Shown here: piece by piece, positions 36,321-48,405 of the stretch | Layout of the letters: each line of letters begins with the position of its first letter | How positions within the stretch are numbered: position 1 is the first letter of the stretch | Assembly (NCBI GenBank): GCA_013399695.1 | Contig: VXAU01001092.1 | Coordinates: 411,457 to 475,456 of the forward strand | Source: Formicarius rufipectus | Lineage: Eukaryota; Chordata; Aves; Passeriformes; Formicariidae | DNA length: 64,000 nt | Direction: 5' to 3' | Program-made: the position numbers and the translations under genes | Notes under the pieces: generated by a model | The model's database searches: none | Seen by the model: only the letters and a program-made list of their open reading frames with translations | What the model was told of the DNA's origin: nothing

Positions 36321-36636
36321 AGCCTGTATGATGATGCAATTGTGATGGCAAAGCAGCTCTAGTGAAGGTCTATTAACTCCTTCATTATGAAATGAATACT
36401 CAGCCTGTATGATGATGCAATTGTGATGGCAAAGCAGCTCTAGTGAAGGTCTATTAACTCCTTCATTATGAAATGAATACTCAGCCTGTATGATGATGCA
36501 ATTGTGATGGCAAAGCAGCTCTAGTGAAGGTCTATTAACTCCTTCATTATGAAATGAATACTCAGCCTGTATGATGATGCAATTGTGATGGCAAAGCAGC
36601 TCTAGTGAAGGTCTATTAACTCCTTCATTATGAAAT
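36321..36636. repeat. 81-bp tandem repeat (minisatellite), four copies
   Basis: The unit starts AGCCTGTATGATGATGCAAT and recurs at 36321, 36402, 36483 and 36564, a period of exactly 81 bp. The first three copies are complete and the fourth is about 73 bp. By eye the copies are identical, so the expansion is recent, recently homogenised or an assembly product. As 81 is divisible by three and the unit lacks stops in one minus frame, a 132-codon ORF (36264-36662) repeats a 27-residue motif (FHNEGVNRPSLELLCHHNC then IIIQAEYS). That ORF is a by-product, not a supported gene. The first copy is preceded by TGACT, creating TGACTCAGC at 36315-36323, an AP-1/antioxidant-element-like site absent at the other junctions (ATACTCAGC). 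Confidence 0.97.
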
Positions 36637-37923
36637 TTAAACCAAAAACAAAGCAGAGACACTCAAGGTCAGTCAGTGTTTTACAAGCCAATTAACACTT
36701 CAGAGTTATAATTAGTGTTTTGAGCTACGCGCGTGGCGCTTCACTTAACTACTGACATTCCATGTGCCAAATCTTCTCTTTCTCACTGTCACAGATAATT
36801 GGTCTGCCAGTATGGTTGTAAAGCTGTCATCAAAAGCATAATGAAGAGTTGTCCCTGGGCTTAAGCAACATCTCCTAACCCTGAGTCAAAATGCCATTGC
36901 ATTGAACTACCTGTGTGGCACCTTCTCATATCTAATACCTTAAGATGCAATAGATGATGAACATTCTGTACTGAATAGTCCATGCAAGCTTTTTGAAAGA
37001 ACATGTTACCTACTTTCTGATTATTTTCAAAATAATGTCCTTGTGCTTTTGATCACCAATAAAAAAATTTGTCTTCTTGCAAAACTTTTTATTCCATGGA
37101 AAATACACAGTTATCTCCCAGTTAGTCTTTGAAAATGTGAAAACTAAGTACAGTTTAACCAGTGATTTGAATTGCCTAAATATTGCATATTTTACTGCAA
37201 ATAAAAAGATATTAAATAAAACTGCACTCTGGAGTACAGGGGGGTTGATGTTTTATTGTCTATAGCCGTACAGAAGAGCTAACATAAAAATTGGAAATGT
37301 GACATAATGGAATTAAAGTGTAATCAAACCAAGTAATACTGGATATGTTTCTGCAAAGTGAAAAGCAAATTTGATTGAAATCAGATCTTAACTGAAAAAT
37401 ACAGATCAGTTCCAAAAGTGACTAGAAATGAAACTGAATTGTGGTGCCTTGGTGCCTACTGGTAAATGCAACATGTTATAGCTAAATTCATAGACTTCCT
37501 ACTTGTAAAAGGAAACAAAAATCCTGAGAGTTCTTGAGTGCATCCCACAGGGTTGCATGTGTACTTTTTAGGAGAAATAAGTATCCATTCCAATGGGTAC
37601 ATGTAAGTGTAACAGATCATCTCAGCAATTAGAGTACTTTGAATAACTCTGCTGGCAACAGAAAACTTTTGTATGACAAGTCTCTGCTCCATATCTGTTT
37701 ATATCTACAGAAATAAGAACAAACAAAAAAGAATACCAGCATAGTTGTATTGCTAAATCTTCTGAAGTTTTGAAGTTCTTCAAAAGAAATTTTTGTCTAA
37801 ACTCATAATAAAATTCTCTATGTTGAATGATGTCATCCTGATGTTTTCTGACTTTCTCAAATAACCCCAGAATGTCATTTCATTTGTACTGCAAGAGTTT
37901 AGAATGCTTTGCAGACAAAAGTA
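36637..37923. other. Intergenic spacer with a small CpG cluster
   Basis: No gene or repeat was recognised. TACGCGCGTGGCGC at about 36726-36739 packs four CpGs into an otherwise CpG-poor region. Confidence 0.5.
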
Positions 37924-38649
37924 TGTCCTGGTTATAGTAGCCAGGATCAGTTTGTCACTGTGTGGGTGTGTATTCTAAACCTTCTATGTAATTTTTCTCA
38001 TGAACAGCTCACAATGGCACATTTGCAGCAGCTGCCCAGGGCACACCTGACCCCTCAAACTACAAGCTGGTGTTTAGGAACTTCTGTGAGATAAAGAAGT
38101 TTTACCATCTTCACACTTATGACTCAGGTGTGATAACTCCACTCCAGGGAGCCATTAGCACCTTCACACCCACCTGAGGGGTCATGTCTGCTAATGGGCC
38201 ATCAGAGATTCCAAAAATATGCCATTCTTCACCTCATGGAGTAAATCATCCATTGTGAAACTCTCTACCCTGGGGGAGGGACTGGGCGTTCTCACCTGAG
38301 CCCAAGCAGATATTAGCTTGGGGTTTTAGGACTGGGATCTCTTGTCAGATCCAGAGAAGGACCAGGGCCTTGGCCAGACTGAGATTGCTATAGGACTGCA
38401 ACCACCATTTTCATCAGCAGGTTTCTTCTTTCTTTTTACTTTGAACACGTGGTGCTCAGCACAGGGTTTGGTGAGCTCTATTCTGCTTGTGCACCACAGT
38501 GCTGGGCTGTACATTTGCTTTTGTAGGTTAAATGGATTTTCCTTCTGTACCAGTGTATTGTGATCTTTTTATGAAATTGTTATTCTGACTTGTAATCCTA
38601 TTCTGAGTTGGATTTATTTCTCCTGCCAGTTTCACTTTAAACTAGTACA
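37924..38649 (+). mobile_element. Endogenous retrovirus solo LTR with 5-bp target-site duplication
   Basis: It begins TGTCCTGGTTATAGTAGCC and ends AAACTAGTACA, so the termini are TGT...ACA. AAGTA occurs immediately left (37919-37923) and right (38650-38654), a perfect 5-bp target-site duplication, as in ERVL/spuma-like and some other classes. Internal blocks match a common avian LTR as I remember it: GGGGGAGGGACTGGGCGTTC, CTCTTGTCAGATCCAGAG, GGACCAGGGCCTTGGCCAG, CACGTGGTGCTCAGCACAGG, GTGCACCACAGTGCTGGGC and ATTGTGATCTTTTTATGAAA. The length is 726 bp. No viral genes are nearby. Confidence 0.87.
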
Positions 38650-38654
38650 AAGTA

Positions 38655-40734
38655 CCATTGTAGTAATCACATGGAAAGTGATTTCTTTTCCCTCCATGAC
38701 CATTACTAGCTGAGAATAAAAAAAAAAGTATCTCTAACTTGTCTCAAAGTGAGTGATGGAGTTTCAGGAGTCCTGCCAATGTCTTTAGACTTCACTCTAG
38801 GCTAACAATAATTTAAAAATTAAATTCTTCCAGAAAGCATATTCTTTCTTCAGAAACTATTCTTCATCAGGAAAACTTCCAAGTATCAACGAAAAGAACA
38901 TGTGTATATTTACAGTGATCAAAACTTTGCATTATTCACCTTGGAGCAATTTTAGCAGAAACAACAGAAACGTTTTCCACCTTTTTTTTTTTTTNNNNNN
39001 NNTTTTTTTTTTTTTTTCCCCTTCTATTAAGGAAAATACATTCTGTTTAATTTTGCCATCTCAAAGGCCATATCAATATAAATGCACAGGCTAGAGTGAA
39101 AATGAATGCAAATGAGTGGAATGAGAAAAGTAAGTAATTCTTTCTCTGAGTAGCTAATTTAAATCATGTAGGAGAGAGTTGGTTCTCTGTACTAGTTAGG
39201 AAATAAATCTCATGTTTTGGCAACCAACTAATATGCCACAGCAGCTCCATATTTTTAGAGTATGCAGATCTGTTTTAACTAGATGAGGGGTTTTTGCAGA
39301 AAATGTTTGCATCTGCTGTGATTGGTGTTGTCATGTGTCATAATCACATACAATTACATTGATGTGATTCAATGAAGGTGACATTTTTTTTTGTTGCTTA
39401 AACTGTATAAACACAGTTGCACAGAACTCTGTGTACCTCACTTAGGTGTAAGTGCTATATCATATTAGTATCAACCAACCTTGGTAACAAGATATATCTG
39501 ACATATATCTGATATGTCTGCTATATGGCTGACTGAAAGAAGCAATGAACACCTCATTCAACATTTTAGAACACTGAGTATACTATCTTGATGATATTTA
39601 AGATCTTTGCATAAAAGTGTGCCAAAAAAAAAAAAAAATAAATAGTCTGGCGTTCCAAAATGAGCAGATTCCTCTTGGCATTATTTGATTTTTAAATAGT
39701 GCAGTTTATTTATTTACATGTTTAATAAACTTTATGTATATGGATTAAAATGCAGAATATTCTGTTTGTATTATCTAGTAGACCTAAAGCTCCTCTTCTC
39801 TAAACTAAAGAAGATGCTTTCATGTCACTTTCTGTCAGTACAATATCATTCTTTGAGAATGGCACTTTCTGCATCAAACTGTACAGTAATCCTTAATGTA
39901 ATATAAGAATCTCTTGTAGTGGAAGAATCACACATCTGGTGCTCTCACTTTCATAATAATCATTATAAATTCAATCACTCATAAACAGTACTGTTAATTT
40001 CATGTTATACTGATCTTTGATGTAGGGAGGGGTTACAGATTCTGTTAATATCTGAGGAGTTTAACAGCATAAGGCTACAGTGAACTTTTCTATTTTATCT
40101 AGAGTTAGAAACTTTGAACTTCAGAAGTAAGGTTGAAATTTAAAATTCTCTGAGCCCATAGGGGTGACTGACTTGGCCAGCCACAGGTGTAGGACATGCC
40201 AAATCACTGTTTCCATCCTTACCCTTTGTATGACCAGACCTTAGTTAGGACAGCCTAGACAACACAGTGTACACATGAGTACATCCAGGAAGGCATTGAT
40301 ATTTAAAGGCCTTAATCAACCTGAAACCTACGCAGCAGAGTTTATTTTGGCTTCTGATCTTGTAAAGAGACACTGCAGACACCAACTAAACTTACTAAAG
40401 TCAATAAATAAATAAAAAACCACTGTTGACTGCATAACAGTAGTGATAGATTTATCTCAGGATTTTAATCAGACCTCAGGAAGGCAATTTTTAGCTGTGG
40501 CTTTGAATGCTGACTATCTGAAGAGAGCAGCTGAATTCCTCAGTCAAGAGGCCTCTCTGCAACAAGTTGATGCAGCTTTTCAGGGTTTGGCATCCCAAGG
40601 AAGTGGCAGTAGCTAATGAGCAGTCCTTAGTCTGATGTTTGAACTCCAGAGACACACTTAAGTGACTAGTATCCCTTGTGCTCCACACAAGGCTGATCTG
40701 TGTCATCTCTAAGAGGCACATAAAACTCTCTCAT
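38655..40734. other. Intergenic spacer with a poly(T)/N gap
   Basis: It contains the T-tract with an 8-base gap at 38982-39017 and a short alternating ATATCTGA-like patch near 39490-39520. No gene or mobile element was recognised. Confidence 0.5.
38982..39017. repeat. Poly(T) tract containing an 8-base N gap
   Basis: T runs flank eight undetermined bases (38995-39002). Because a homopolymer lies on both sides, the gap is most likely an unresolved homopolymer length. The true size of the tract is unknown. Confidence 0.9.
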
Positions 40735-41312
40735 TACTGTGCCTGAAGGTCAAGGGAATTGTGCCTCTCTGCTCTGGTGAGATCCCACCCAGAGTACTGC
40801 ATCCAGCTCTGAGAATCCCAGTACAGGTAAGACATGGATCTGCGGTAATGACTCCAAAGGAGAGACACAAAAATGGTCAGAGAGAGGGAGCATCTCTCCT
40901 ATGAAGAAGGGTTAAAATTGTTAGGGTTGTTTAGCCGGGAGTAGAGAAGGCTCCAGGAAGACCTTAATTGCAGTTTGTCAGTACTTGGAAGGGATTTACA
41001 ACAAAGATGGGGACAGATTTTTAATAGGTCCTGTTGTGATGTATACAAGGGGTAATGGATTTAAACTAAAGGTCAATTGGTCAATTTGGAGTAGATACAA
41101 GGAAGAAAGTTTTTATGATGCTGGTGGTGAAGTACTAGAACATGTTGCCCAGAGAAGCTGTGCATGCACCACCAGTTGGAAGTGTTCAAGGTCATGTTAG
41201 GCAGGGCTCTGAGCCTGGTCTAGTATGTCCCTGCTCATTGCAGTGGGCTTGGACTAGATGACCTTTAATGGTCCATTCCAGCTGAAACCATTCTGTAATT
41301 TTATGATTCCAT
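40735..41312 (+). mobile_element. CR1 LINE, 3' region (about 580 bp)
   Basis: CR1 words follow in order: CTCTGGTGAGATCCCACCC, TACTGCATCCAGCTCTG, GGGAGCATCTCTCCTATGA, GAAGGCTCCAGGAAGACC, CAGTACTTGGAAGGG, GATGGGGACAGATTTTTAA, CATGTTGCCCAGAGAAGCTG, GGCTTGGACTAGATGACC, and a tail of TTTTATGATTCCATG. Plus orientation. It includes the last part of ORF2, broken by stops and small indels, and is non-functional. Confidence 0.92.
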
Positions 41313-44300
41313 GCCTTCCTTAAGCAGCCAGAGTTTCCTTGTGTAAGCTGGATACCCATTCAGACTTAGTCTGAATCCTATAAAGGGTCACATTTGCTTC
41401 ATGTTGTTTATCTCTCCCCTTAAGAAGCTTGTCTATGTACATGGCGTTTTCTTACACATTAATTTCTATGTGTGTCAGAGAAAATAGGACTGCAAAGCTT
41501 GCCTGGAATTCTGCTTGGAAGATGATAAAAGAAAGGGAAAATTCCCTCTCTTTCAGCACCAAGATTACAAGCAATTTTTCCAGAGATTCTGATTTTGTTT
41601 TGTCCCTGGATAAGTGATGTTGAAATAACTCAAAACAAACAAAACAAAAGTTTAGTCATGTCAAGGAACTAAAATGCTTCAGTTTACATCAACTCCATTC
41701 AAAGTGACACTGATGAGAGGAACTATTCAAATTATCATATAAAACATTTGTAGCTTGTCAAAACTGAATTTTTCAATTAAATGTTTGCTGGTTGTGTATT
41801 TAATCAGAACGTTTCCATCAAACCATATTTTATAGGATCTTAGGAGAATACATCTAGACAAAATATCTCAGGAAATGATCTTGTCTACATCCATGTACTG
41901 GGAAAGAATCGAGTATAGATATAATCACAACAAAAATTCTTTGCAATCATAATGAAATACTCTTTCCAACAGCTTGTTCTAATGCATATTTTTTTCATCT
42001 TCCTCTAAGACAAGCTATACCTTATGGAAGGTATCTTTTCTAGGGGTGGGAAAGGCAATCAGGATGAAAGAAAGAGTGGAAAGGGGTGAGTTCAAATACT
42101 CCTTGTTTAGAAATATTGAAGGCAATGTTCTTATAGACATTCATAACAATTAAGTATCAAAAATAGATAAGCAAGAGCAGGTATCTTCACCCTCCTCTAG
42201 ATTGTGCTGAAGATACTAACACAAAAGATATGACATACTGTCCATCCTACTACATCTTTGGAAAACCAACCAACAAACAAAACGAAACAAAAACTAACCA
42301 ACAGCAGAAAGCCAAAAAGCAGTGTACTGTCATAAAGTAGAACTTTATACTTCTTAAAGCTACTTTCATATAGTCTTCCCTGGTGATATGTGAGTTTTTG
42401 TCTGTAAAACAGATGGACTTCACTTGTCATTCTCACTAGTTTTCCATAATGCAGAAAAAGAAAACATGTTCTTATTGCAGCATTGTGAGTTTTGTCCATA
42501 TAGATAAGCATAGGTTTTCCTCTGTGGCATCCCAATGACTATAAGAATGGAAACAATGTGAAGCAATTCAATAAGCTCCTAAAGTAATTTACTTAAGGAA
42601 AGCCTACTGGATTCAGCTTTTAACATTAGTTAGCCTGTGAGATAACATACAAAGAAAAGATCCCTGTGCTTGCATCCTGATTCAAGACCTTGAGAACTTG
42701 GCACTGTGTTCAGTGAACACAGACTCCAGTGACCAGAGGAAAAGCACTGTCTGTCCCTTGTGATATGAAACAAGCAAGAATGTATCTCATAATTTAAAGC
42801 TCTTCCAAATAAGTGAACTAGCTAAATTCATTGAGTGCAGAGAGAGGAAAAATACTTACTGTGTTGGGTAGACATGAGTAATCAAAACCATTGGGAAAAA
42901 AAAAAAAGTTTATAAACAAATATTTCAAAATTCAGAAGCAGTAAGAACACATAGATGGCTGGAGAAATAGATCATAATAACTAAAAAATAAGAAAATAAA
43001 ATTGCCCTGATGAGAAAAAGAACACAAAATTTACAGAGCTGTCCAAGATTCCTTAGCAATTAATTTATATCAGAAATGCTGGGCAGGTGGTGCAGCATGA
43101 AAATGATTTCTTAGATTAGTCATCAATGGGTGCAGCACACCTAGACCAGCTGCATATGCAACCTGTGAAATGAATCTGTGTGCATGATCAAGAAAAATTT
43201 GTGCATCTGAAGGGCAAATCTGGCACTAAGTATACAATATTTTGATATTCTATTAACTCTGAGGGTACATTATGTTTCTAAAATTAACATCCACAGCTCA
43301 CTAATCAATGAAGAGTGTGAAGTATATTTCTAAGAATCGTCGTCTTGTAACAACAGCGTTGGCTCCAAACTGAAGAAACATATTTAAGGAGGAAAAGGGA
43401 AGAAAGGACTGTTGAAAGGCGGAAGAAGTTGAATTTATACTAATCACAAGAATCTGATTAAAGAAAAAAAAATCGACCAGTGGCTGTTAGACTAATTGAA
43501 CATCTGCCCGTTTGGAGTCAAGGCCAGGGATAATGTTCAAACGGTGAGGTAGTGTGAATTGCCGTAGTGTGCAAACAGCAGACACTGGGAGAGCAGAACA
43601 GCAAAGCTTGGGCCAGACACTGTCAGCACAGAAATATAGCAGAAAAATGCACCTGTTGCACTGACTTTCAAGAAGTACGTGGCATCTGTGGCTGTGAACT
43701 GTTAGGGGAAAGGTTTAGCATGTTGTCAACAAAAACATGCCAAATGTTGTCAAAAGCACACTAATGAAGAGGTAAAATCTTCAGCACTGGTCACAGGCAA
43801 CCTGTGCTAACCAGCAACAGGCACCAATGGCAATCACCTACCTCCTGGCATTTTTCTGATTTAATAGAGCAGAATAAGCAGATATTATCCAAGTGCCGAA
43901 TCTTTAAGATGAAGAGACATCCATCAGCAACTTATTTTTTCCCTCTGGGCTCAGAAGCCCTGCTCAGGTTGCATATACTTATGGTCCTGCCTTTAAACAG
44001 TGATGACAAAAACCCAAAGAAGGCTGAAATGTGAAGACCTGCATGGGGAAACTCTACAAAGAACTGCCTGTCCTCAGCTGACACACTTCTGACTGTGTCA
44101 GATCAGCAAGAGCTGAAAAAAATTGCTGGTACAAAAACTTAATAGCCGAGAGTAGGAAGCACAATTTTGACATTTCCCCTGAACAAAGCTTCATCCAGAA
44201 GGATGACAGCAGACTAGAGGGAAAACTGGACAAGATGAGGCTGGATAGCACAAGGGAATGGCACAGGAGGAGGTTGAAGGTGTTGCACACCAGTGCACAA

Positions 44301-46809
44301 GGCAGTGTCAGAAGGAAGGATCAGTGTGGGATTCTGTGATCTTCAGACAGGGTGATGGAGGCACAGGAGAAGGCCTTTTTTTATCAGCATATATAAAAAC
44401 CAGACTCACACAGCACAGCATTACCCAACTCTTCCCTGAATGTGCAAAAAGTCAGCCATCCAACTGACAACACATGGCATCAATTCCTTAGTTCTGAAAT
44501 ATCTGGCATGATCAATGGAGATTTTATTAAGATATCATAGAAACAAATAGAGAGATTTCTGATTCCTCTCCATGAGTCTTGATTCAGCCCATCAAGCATA
44601 GTTTCTCATATACATGTACATATGGACTGATGCATTCATAAAACTATTTAAAAATAGGCTGGAAAAAACTCCACCTAGTTCAGTTTTTCCCTGGACCTCA
44701 TTTTTCTATAAAGCAACTCAGTTCAAATACTTGTGTCAGGGCTTTTTGTACACCTATGGGCCTTAATAGCACAGACCAGCCTAACCTGGCACCCTTTTCC
44801 ACAAACTCGCTGCCTCTTGGTTCAGGAGTGCACTTTCAGTTCAGCCCCAGGTAGCTGGTCCCTGCTTGTAGTACACCATAGCAGTGTCAGTTCAAGATTT
44901 GCTTGTGACAGTGTCTTCTGCTCCTATTTACTGCAGTTCCTGGATGAATTCCATCCCAGGTTCATCATCTCATCCTGTCTGATAATTTCTGACTGACTAC
45001 AGGACCTACAGCTGTCACCAACAAATCCTTGTTCCAATGCTGTGGGATTGCACCTTCTCAGTGAGATTCTCTGCATCTGGGTTGTCCTTTGCTACAAGCT
45101 CATCCTCACTTGTGGAACAATCTGACCTTACCGCTCCCCAGCAATTTCAATTGTGCCAAAAGCACTCTTAAATGAAGTATCTCTCTGAAGGGTCAAACCC
45201 TAGAGAAAGACAAAACATTCTCATGTTGCCAATTCAAGAGGAAAGTAAGTCGTCCATTTAATATGCAGGCAAGAGAAGTGCTGTGGAACCTTCAGATACA
45301 CCAGACTGTGTAAAAAAAAATCAATTCCAACTGAAAGTAGATAAATTAAATACTGTGGAATACAGTGTCTATACTGTATAATCTGTATAAACATTGAATG
45401 TCTTTCTCCACCTTTCAACAAAGGTCTAGAATAGGAGTCTGTGGTGAGCTGACACAGTACTGAGATCTCATTTTATTTATAAAATGCACCACAGATCATT
45501 TATTAATACTTGAAGGATTATAAATAATTAAAACAGGCCTGTAATTGTCAGAATCAATGCACAAAATATATTAGCTGATTTTTGCACTTACAGTGTGTTT
45601 ATTCCCTTACTCAGTAATTTGGAAAAGTCTAATTCACAACAGATTGCATCAGTAATGCAATCTTCCATAAACGTATTTTATAAACAAAATTATCTGTTAG
45701 TAACATAAATCTAGACAGTCAGTCATACCCTGACAAATTCTCTTGTCTTCAAAAACAAAATAAAAATCTCCAATCCTAGAGGTTGATGGTTCATGGAAAA
45801 TTTCTCATAAAAGTCAATGGCAAGAGCAGATTCAATCCAACAGAAATTTTACATGAATGAGGACATTGTGGAAGCTATAGATTAAATTTTTCTTGTTATC
45901 ACATGGAGTAAAGGATAAGAAATGCCCTTCCTCCTTCTTCTTGACTCATTTTCACAAAGCTGATGCCAGAGCAAGCTGAACAATAATCTATGAAATGTGG
46001 AAAAAACTGCTGACTGAAATAATTTCTTTTTCACGTGACATGACTTGTTTTACAAAATTTAGGAATGGTCCTAAGTTTTCTAGTGTGCTAATTACCAGAA
46101 ATTATTAACTATGGTCAGAGGTACATGCATATCTTTTCTATACAGAGATCTTTTAACATTCATTAACTGTGGTCTTAGAGGGATGTACACCCAAGAGATG
46201 GAGTGAAGAAAGAAGGAAACCTATCTAAGTCTTCCTAAATAGCAATCATCCAATTAATAAATTACAACCTGTGAAAGGGCATAACCTGGCATAGCTGGAC
46301 AGGATGGTTGTCTGTAAGCCCCACTGAGCCTCAAAGAAGACTTTGGCCCTACATTAAATTTTGGCAACACAAACACAGGACAAGCCCTCTGCAAGAATAA
46401 CTCTATGTAAATACACTGACTGCCATGGAACGGCAATGATTTATAGGAGAGATCTGAGCTATTCATTTAGCAGTGTATTTTCATTTCAAGACCCATTTCA
46501 CTGGTCTGGTGCACCTCTGGTTGAACTCTCTTATGATTTAGTCATTCTTTGGAAGTAGCAGCCATAGCCATTCCATTTTGTGTAACTTATGACCCTATAT
46601 AATTGACTTCAAAAACTTCAGTGTAAAATACCACCTTAAGTGTTTGAATGAAAAACAAAATCCAATCAAAAAAATCTGAGAATGTTTCCTTGACTATTGA
46701 TGTTGAGGTTATAAGGCCAATTCCAAGCAAAATCTTAAAAACACCTTTTTTCACAGTATTAATGCAAACTTTTTGCTGTAAGGGTGCAGGCAGCAAAATC
46801 AGAAAACAC
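41313..46809. other. Intergenic stretch without recognised genes
   Basis: No CR1 or LTR was recognised. The subregions 43.3-44.5 kb and 44.7-45.2 kb are less AT-rich than their surroundings and may hold old, decayed repeats or non-coding exons (a donor-like ACG|GTGAGGTAG occurs near 43543), but nothing can be assigned. Confidence 0.45.
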
Positions 46810-47130
46810 CTGGGGTTTCTCCCAGATGATTTCTGGACTTTAGTTTCTCCAGCATCTCTTACATGTGGTCTGTTTCCAGCTCTTGCTATTTTCCCTTTGA
46901 AATAACTCCAAAGACAGTCTGTTCTCCCTGTTGAGATTTACCTAGTCACTACTCATCTCATGTCCCAACTGTTCTGTCTTCCAGGTGTTAGCCTTTTTAC
47001 CCCATACTAAGCTGACTTTGCCAAATCCATTCAAAATGCTGCTGTCAAAATTACCTTTCTGCTTTATGACCTTTGTCATGATGGCCCCTTTGCATCTTCA
47101 TTTACCTCTCCAGATAGCTAAAGTTTTCTG
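46810..47130 (+). mobile_element. Possible ancient LINE relic (L3/CR1-like)
   Basis: CCAAATCCATTCAAAATGCT followed by GCTGTCAAAATTACCTTTCT and GACCTTTGTCATGATGGCCCC resembles an ancient amniote L3-type block as I remember it (a FQNAAAKI-like coding stretch followed by a C/T-rich segment). Preceding words such as CTGTTCTGTCTTCCAGG also fit loosely. Divergence is very high and the boundaries are guesses. It could be an unrelated pyrimidine-rich stretch. Confidence 0.38.
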
Positions 47131-47584
47131 TGTACCTATTTAGGACTCTTGATTTTCAGGTTAACTGAAGTACTTTTTGTGCTGGTAATAGCAATAATCA
47201 TCCTGAACTTTTTTAGCAAATCAATTATGACATAAAACCTTTCTTAGAACAAAAAAATAAATTCTAGTCTAGACTAAAACAGCCCAGTTTAAAGAGCCTT
47301 CAGTACTTTTATTTAATTTTTCCATCACCATTCTTTAGAATGAAAATTAATGACAGTACTTCCTTGTAGCTTCAGACACATAGAGAAAAACCTCTATTTA
47401 AATAAGAAAAGTAGTAGCATCCCTCATAGATCTCAAGTACCTCTTTGCAGGCACTGCAGGACTACTTGGAACCTTACCCACACCACGACAAATCTCATGA
47501 CCTCTCCAGCTGGAGCTCTTTGCAGAAGAGAGCCGGGCTTCCTGCTCCCAGGGAACAGGGTGTGTGGCATAACAAACTGAAGCT

Positions 47585-48405
47585 GGTAGGAGTGACTCAT
47601 AGACTAGAGTTGTGCTGCCACTGAGAGGGACCTTGACAGGCTGGAGAAAAGGGCAAACAAGAAGTTTGCCTCATGAAGTTCAGCAGAGGCAAGTGTGAAG
47701 TCCTGCACCTGGTAGTAATCACCAGTACAGGCTGGGGATTACTGGATGGAAAGCGGCTTTGCAGGAGAGACCTGGGCATCCCAGTGAACACCAAGATGAC
47801 CATGAGCAGAAATGCTTCCTTGGAGCTAAGAAGACCAACAGCTTCCTAGGATGTATGAGAATGAGTGCTGCCAGCAAGTCAAGTGAGGTGAACCTTCCGC
47901 ACTTTCTGCTCTGGTGAGACCACCCAGGACGCAGGATTTAGGTCTGGACTCCCCAGCAGATGAACAACCTGGACATTCCAGAGCAAGTCCAGCAAAAGGC
48001 CATGAAGACAGCTAAGGGTTTTGAGCCTCTCATATGAGGAGAGGCTGAGAGAGCTAAGACTCCTCAGCTTGGAGAAGAAAGCCTCAGGGAGATCATATAA
48101 ATGTGCAAAACATCTGATGGGATGGAACAAAGAAGCTGGAGTCTAACTCTTCTCAGTGGTGCCCAGTGACAGAACAAAAGGCAGTGGGCACAGATGAAAA
48201 TACAAGAAATTCCACTTAAGCATAAGGGTAAATGATGTCTCCCTCTCTAGGCAGGGAGATTGTGGAGTCTCTGTCCTTTGAGATATCCAAAATCCAGCTG
48301 GCCACAGACTGGAGCAACCTGCCCTAGCTGTCCTTACTTTGAACCAGGGGATTAGTATAAAGGATGTCCAGAGGTGCCTCTCAATCTCATACTCTCATTC
48401 TGTTA
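47585..48405 (+). mobile_element. CR1 LINE, 3' region (about 800 bp)
   Basis: CR1 words in order: ATGAAGTTCAGCAGAGGCAA, GTGAAGTCCTGCACCTGG, AGAGACCTGGGCATCCCAG, CTTTCTGCTCTGGTGAGACC, GAGGAGAGGCTGAGAGAGCT, GACTCCTCAGCTTGGAGAAG, CAGGGAGATTGTGGAGTCTC and TCCAGCTGGCCACAGACTGG. Its end is degraded (GATGTCCAGAGGTGCCTCTC). Plus orientation. ORF2 C-terminal sequence is broken by stops and frameshifts. The wording near the 3' end differs from the copies at 35.9 and 41.3 kb, so it probably belongs to another CR1 subfamily. Confidence 0.9.

Noticed and set aside
36264..36662. 132-codon minus-strand ORF with 27-residue repeats
   Set aside because: It is a by-product of the 81-bp tandem array; no start context, splice sites or non-repeat coding sequence support it.
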